64,000 nt of DNA, taken from Dama dama (taxonomy: Eukaryota; Chordata; Mammalia; Artiodactyla; Cervidae). The notes under the pieces are model-generated. The model had not been told where the DNA came from and did no database searches. It saw nothing but the letters and a program-made list of their open reading frames with translations. A program made the translations under genes and the position numbers. Positions within the stretch are counted from its first letter, which is position 1. Each line of letters opens with the position of its first letter. This document shows positions 61,191 through 64,000 of this stretch, piece by piece. The stretch lies in assembly GCF_033118175.1 (NCBI RefSeq), contig NC_083701.1:51721001-51785000 (forward strand), given 5' to 3'.

Positions 61191-62316
61191 ATGCCTCTCA
61201 GTTTTCCACTGAGAGCTACACTTCACAAATAAATAATCAGTTGTAAAGAACTGTAGATGACATGTACAGTTAAAAATACATGCTACCACTAGGTGAAAAT
61301 ATATACATATAATATCAGTCATAATATTACCATAGACCTAAATTAACTCACTTGAATTCAAACTAAAGTTACTATAATAGTTGAATTCATGTTATTTTAG
61401 TTTGAGACTGGCAAGAAATTCAGTTTTTTGTTTTGCATTTTTTGCTTAGAATCACCTGACTTGTGAAACACAGTGGCAGAAACTCCTCCTTATGCACTGA
61501 CTTCAGAAAAAACTGTTTCTTACCCTTTCTATCCAAAGACCCTTGCTGAATTGTGACATCAGGTCTTATTTTACTAATTTCACATTTTTCAGTTTTTTGG
61601 GTTTTTTTCCCCATATGTTGGGAGGAAGAAACCAAAATAATTTGATAGAGAATTTAACAAACATAAAATTAAGTGAGGATTCATGTCACATGCAACTTCC
61701 TGTGGGTCCCTGAGAAATTTCTGCACTTTCTATTTATGTTTACAATCTACATTCCAACTTGACATGTCTTAAGAATTGGATGAGTTTCCAACAAAGGCTA
61801 GATGAGGTGTGAGTCTTAACTAAGACAATGAAGAAATTCAGTGCCCCAGGATTTTAGGGGAAACAAATAGAAACATAGAGACATTCATGAAAACATGTGA
61901 GTTTATTATAATAGTTATATGTTATCACTTAGAAAAGTTACTTATAAATAAACCTTTTCACCTCTGTGTCAGCATCACATGGATTGACCCTATGTATTTT
62001 AACCTTATTCAAGCTTCTCAGGACTGCAATAGGTAAAGCACTCTTCCACACATCTGAAACAGGTTTTACATTTGCAAGTTCCTTAATGCTATAGCACTCC
62101 CAATGAACAACTTTTCAATTACCATAAAAACCATTTCTAAATTCTGATCCTTAAAAAAAATTTTTTTTTTCTGTAAATATACTTTATTATTACTACTACC
62201 TTCTTGGGTCTAAATTGTTTGGAAATTTTATTTCTTTGTCGATATCCTTGATTATTCTCTTTAATAAGCCCATCTAATTGAAGATAACTGTACATTTTAT
62301 TGCACTGTAGGTGGAT
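61191..62316. other. No gene recognised
   Basis: AT-rich DNA with no supportable feature. Confidence 0.45.
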
Positions 62317-62328
62317 TAAGAATGGATT

Positions 62329-62538
62329 GTGTATGTGTATTAGCCACTCAGTCGTGTCTGACTCTGTGACCCCATGTTCTATAGCCTGCTAGGCTCCTCT
62401 GTGAATGGAATTCTCCAGACAAGAATACTGGAATGGGTTGCCATTCCATTTCCAGGAGATCTTCCCAACCCAGCGATTGAACCCAGGTCTCCTGCATTGC
62501 AGGCAGATTCTTAACCATCTGAGCATCCAGAGAAGCCC
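62329..62538 (-). repeat. Bov-tA SINE
   Basis: Antisense copy with flanks TAAGAATGGATT (62317-62328) and TAAGAACAGATT (62539-62550) matching at 10 of 12 bases. Confidence 0.94.
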
Positions 62539-62542
62539 TAAG

Positions 62543-62578
62543 AACAGATTAGGTACTTTTAACAGATTAGGTACTTTT
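62543..62578 (+). repeat. Perfect 18-bp tandem duplication
   Basis: AACAGATTAGGTACTTTT occurs twice back to back (62543-62560 and 62561-62578). It begins inside the right-hand flank of the neighbouring SINE. Confidence 0.95.
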
Positions 62579-62852
62579 ATTTTTCTGATAAATCAATATA
62601 TTTAAGATCTATCAAGTTTTAGCTTTAATGTGTACATTTGAAGTGAGAAAAAGTTTAACATTTGGGGAAAGTAGGACACAATGAATTTTGACTGAGGGAG
62701 CAAATAAATGGAGAGAAGAAAGAATAAATGAACAGTGAAAAGTGTTTATTTTTATTAAAAATGACAGAAAACTTAATTGAAATAAAGTAGCATATATTAT
62801 GCATTTATTCACTTATACAACAGATGTCCAGAGTGTATTCTGTAATGAATGA

Positions 62853-62884
62853 AACACACACACACACACACACATATATATATC
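62853..62884 (+). repeat. (CA)n(TA)n microsatellite
   Basis: About eleven CA units pass into four to five TA units. Likely polymorphic. Confidence 0.93.
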
Positions 62885-63115
62885 TAGTTGTAGAGTTAGA
62901 CTATAAACACATAATTTAAATTATACAGATTCTATTTATGACATTCTTGAAAAGGCAACACTATGTGATGGAAAAAAGATGAGAAGATGAGTGGTTAAAA
63001 TTTAGGGTTGATGTGATGTGATATTGGTTATATGTGGCTCTGCACACACTAAAATTCATGGAAATGCATATCCTAAATTGAAGTTGATTTTACTGAATAT
63101 TAAAATAAAACCTAA

Positions 63116-63823
<708 letters not shown>

Positions 63824-63838
63824 TAAAATAAAACCTAA

Positions 63839-64000
63839 AGATATAGACTATTCAATAAGTAGACTGGTTAAAATATAATACAGTGATGGTATCAAGTTTT
63901 AGTAATGATGTGCAACAATTGAACAATTCATTTACTGCTGGTAGAAACTAGATTTGTACAACAACTTTAGAAAACTCTCTGGCATATCTACTACATATAC
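63839..64000. other. Unrecognised sequence at window edge
   Basis: AT-rich DNA running off the window. Confidence 0.3.

Noticed and set aside
61044..61232. Serine/leucine-rich open frame
   Set aside because: It is produced by the polypyrimidine tract, which cannot contain stop codons on that strand.

Overview
The window is mammalian nuclear DNA from a ruminant, most likely a bovid (cattle-like). The evidence is the repeat content: seven RTE-type BovB LINE fragments ending in the short (ACTGA) repeat, about thirty tRNA-Glu-headed Bov-tA / BovA / Bov-A2 SINEs, CHR-type SINEs, and three 3' ends of a ruminant L1. Species cannot be fixed from sequence alone. The DNA is AT-rich and has no CpG island. 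No intact protein-coding gene is visible, so the window is gene-poor intergenic DNA or the inside of a very large intron.

Layout. 1-5.4 kb: unrecognised DNA, a BovB copy broken by an antisense SINE, and a separate SINE. 5.4-9.7 kb: an old L1 3' part, a BovA monomer and a minus-strand BovB end. 9.7-12.7 kb: two LTR-like remnants, a composite head-to-tail SINE, a BovB/BovA junction with a CA microsatellite, and a CHR SINE. 12.7-25 kb: mostly unrecognised, with MIR/L2 traces, an L1 block at 17.5-19.8 kb and scattered SINEs. 25-28.2 kb: an L1 tail, two LTR-like remnants and a promoter-like minus-strand segment. 28.8-39.7 kb: SINEs, three BovB copies (the best at 36.5-38.2 kb, with a nested SINE) and an old MaLR LTR. 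41.6-54 kb: a dense SINE zone, a head-to-head L1 pair and two L1 tails. 54-55 kb: a BovB fragment. 55-58.2 kb: 3.2 kb with nothing recognised. 58.2-62.6 kb: old LTR and MIR material plus SINEs. 63.1-63.8 kb: a processed pseudogene of ribosomal protein L9.

The parts relate to one another through retrotransposition. L1-type machinery is thought to have moved the RPL9 copy and the L1 tails, and BovB is the accepted partner of the BovA-derived SINEs. Many insertions keep perfect 10-15 bp target-site duplications, which lets their ends be set to the base. All BovB reverse-transcriptase reading frames are broken. No undescribed gene system was found. The most unusual items are structural: a fold-back 5' end on an L1 tail, a SINE that supplies an in-frame start to a BovB reverse-transcriptase fragment, a one-and-a-half-unit SINE with a single duplication pair, and BovB ends joined to inverted BovA pieces.
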